A stretch of 64,000 nucleotides of DNA from Streptomyces sp. FIT100 (GTDB taxonomy: Bacteria; Actinomycetota; Actinomycetes; Streptomycetales; Streptomycetaceae): assembly GCF_024584805.1 (NCBI RefSeq), contig NZ_CP075715.1, positions 6,109,526 to 6,173,525 on the forward strand, given 5' to 3'. Under the pieces are notes generated by a model that worked only from the letters and a program-made list of their open reading frames with translations, did not search any database and was not told the origin of the DNA. Shown here in pieces: positions 63,430 through 64,000 of the stretch (position 1 is the stretch's first letter; the number at the start of each line of letters is the position of its first letter). Position numbers and translations under genes: made by a program.

Positions 63430-64000
63430 ATGTACCTGCCCAGCGTGCTGGACCCCCTCTTCGCCGTCGCCCGCTCGGAACCCGCCCGGCCCGCGGTCAT
63501 CGACAACGGAGTCACGGTCGGATACGGCCAACTCGCCCGCTGGGCGGGGGCGGTGGCCGAACTCCTCGCCACCCCCCGGGCCCTCGGGCCGCACCCACCC
63601 GTGGGCATCGCCACCCACCACAGCGTCCGCGACATCGCCGCGATACTCGGCACCCTCGCCGCCGGCCGCGGCTTCGTCCCGGTCGCCGACGGACCCGCAG
63701 GCACCACCGACGAAGCCCTGCGCACCCTCGGCTGCCGGGAGCTGATCGCCACCGCCGAGACCGGCCGGCTGCCCGCCGTGGACCGTGTCCTGCACCCCAA
63801 CTGGGGCAGCTCCCGTGCCGCGGTCCGCTCCGGTGGCGAGCCCGTGCGCGCCGAGGACCCCGCGTACGTGCTGTTCACCTCCGGCTCGACGGGCGCCGCC
63901 AAGGCGGCCGTGGTCCCGCACCGCGCACTGCACGCTGTCCTGCCCCAGCTGCGCGAGCTGTACGGAACCGGCCCGGACACCGTGGCCCTCAACTTCCATC
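63430..64000 (+). CDS. Stand-alone adenylation protein, 3' truncated by window (ST ORF19-like)
   Basis: The first 190 residues of an adenylation protein, open at the right edge. ATG 63430 has GGAAGGA-type sequence upstream. The opening (LDPLFAVARSEPARPAVIDNG, YGQLARW, PPVGIATHHSVRDIAAILG) and AYVLFTSGSTGAAKAAVVPHRAL match the adenylation protein at 43955 almost throughout, so the two are paralogs. It directly follows the T-C gene, the order reported for ORF18 and ORF19 of streptothricin clusters, where ORF19 makes the amide bond between beta-lysine units. Function is inferred; the second half was not seen. Confidence 0.88.
   Translation, partial: MYLPSVLDPLFAVARSEPARPAVIDNGVTVGYGQLARWAGAVAELLATPRALGPHPPVGIATHHSVRDIAAILGTLAAGRGFVPVADGPAGTTDEALRTLGCRELIATAETGRLPAVDRVLHPNWGSSRAAVRSGGEPVRAEDPAYVLFTSGSTGAAKAAVVPHRALHAVLPQLRELYGTGPDTVALNFH

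Overview
The DNA is a high-GC actinomycete chromosome segment, most probably Streptomyces. Third codon positions are almost all G or C, GTG starts and 4-base ATGA/GTGA overlaps are common, and the window carries a Streptomyces-type DUF397/XRE/HATPase regulatory module, a twin-arginine lipoprotein peroxidase and a streptothricin-type antibiotic locus. I see no rRNA, tRNA, CRISPR array or intact insertion sequence.

Layout. (1) 1-4530: a copper-type P1B ATPase with a fused N-terminal cupredoxin domain (cut by the window edge), followed by an overlapping response regulator and histidine kinase. (2) 4530-6705: a frameshifted remnant of an IS110-family transposase, then a SWIM zinc-finger protein. 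(3) 6838-31240: a 24-kb nucleic-acid-processing island that looks like anti-phage defence. On the plus strand it encodes a Ser/Thr kinase, a SNF2-type helicase, an 1851-aa class I N6-adenine DNA methylase, a DUF262 protein, a DUF3696-type AAA ATPase, an unknown protein, a 2263-aa DEAH helicase with a DUF1998-like region, and a UvrD-like helicase. An XRE/DUF397/HATPase regulatory module sits in the middle. The helicase-methylase pair recalls DISARM DrmD/DrmMI and the giant helicase recalls Druantia DruE or fused DrmA-DrmB, but the whole set matches no named system I know.

(4) 31313-38500: a CBS-domain protein with a doubtful start, an SdrD/Cna-B-like surface protein with a sortase-like tail, a membrane-anchored protein, a beta-helix lipoprotein and a Dyp-type peroxidase. 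(5) 38971-40344: an HTH/TPR regulator that borders the last region.

(6) 40762-64000 (open at the right edge): a streptothricin-class biosynthetic cluster. Its markers are streptothricin acetyltransferase, lysine 2,3-aminomutase (beta-lysine), an arginine hydroxylase (OrfP-like) and a PLP cyclase (OrfR-like) for streptolidine. For the amino-sugar part there are a glycosyltransferase, a PIG-L deacetylase, a fused oxidoreductase-epimerase and an O-carbamoyltransferase. The dissected NRPS set consists of a stand-alone A, an A-T, a T-C with a degenerate condensation motif, and a second stand-alone A cut by the window end. Accessory genes encode an ATP-grasp ligase, an aminoglycoside-phosphotransferase-like protein, an alpha/beta hydrolase, a CocE/NonD hydrolase, a nucleoside deoxyribosyltransferase-like protein and a GNAT-like protein. 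A divergent promoter region with spaced TTGTAC repeats separates the aminomutase operon from a small HTH regulator whose C-terminus looks like an IS3 OrfA leucine zipper. No exporter is visible, so the cluster probably continues to the right.
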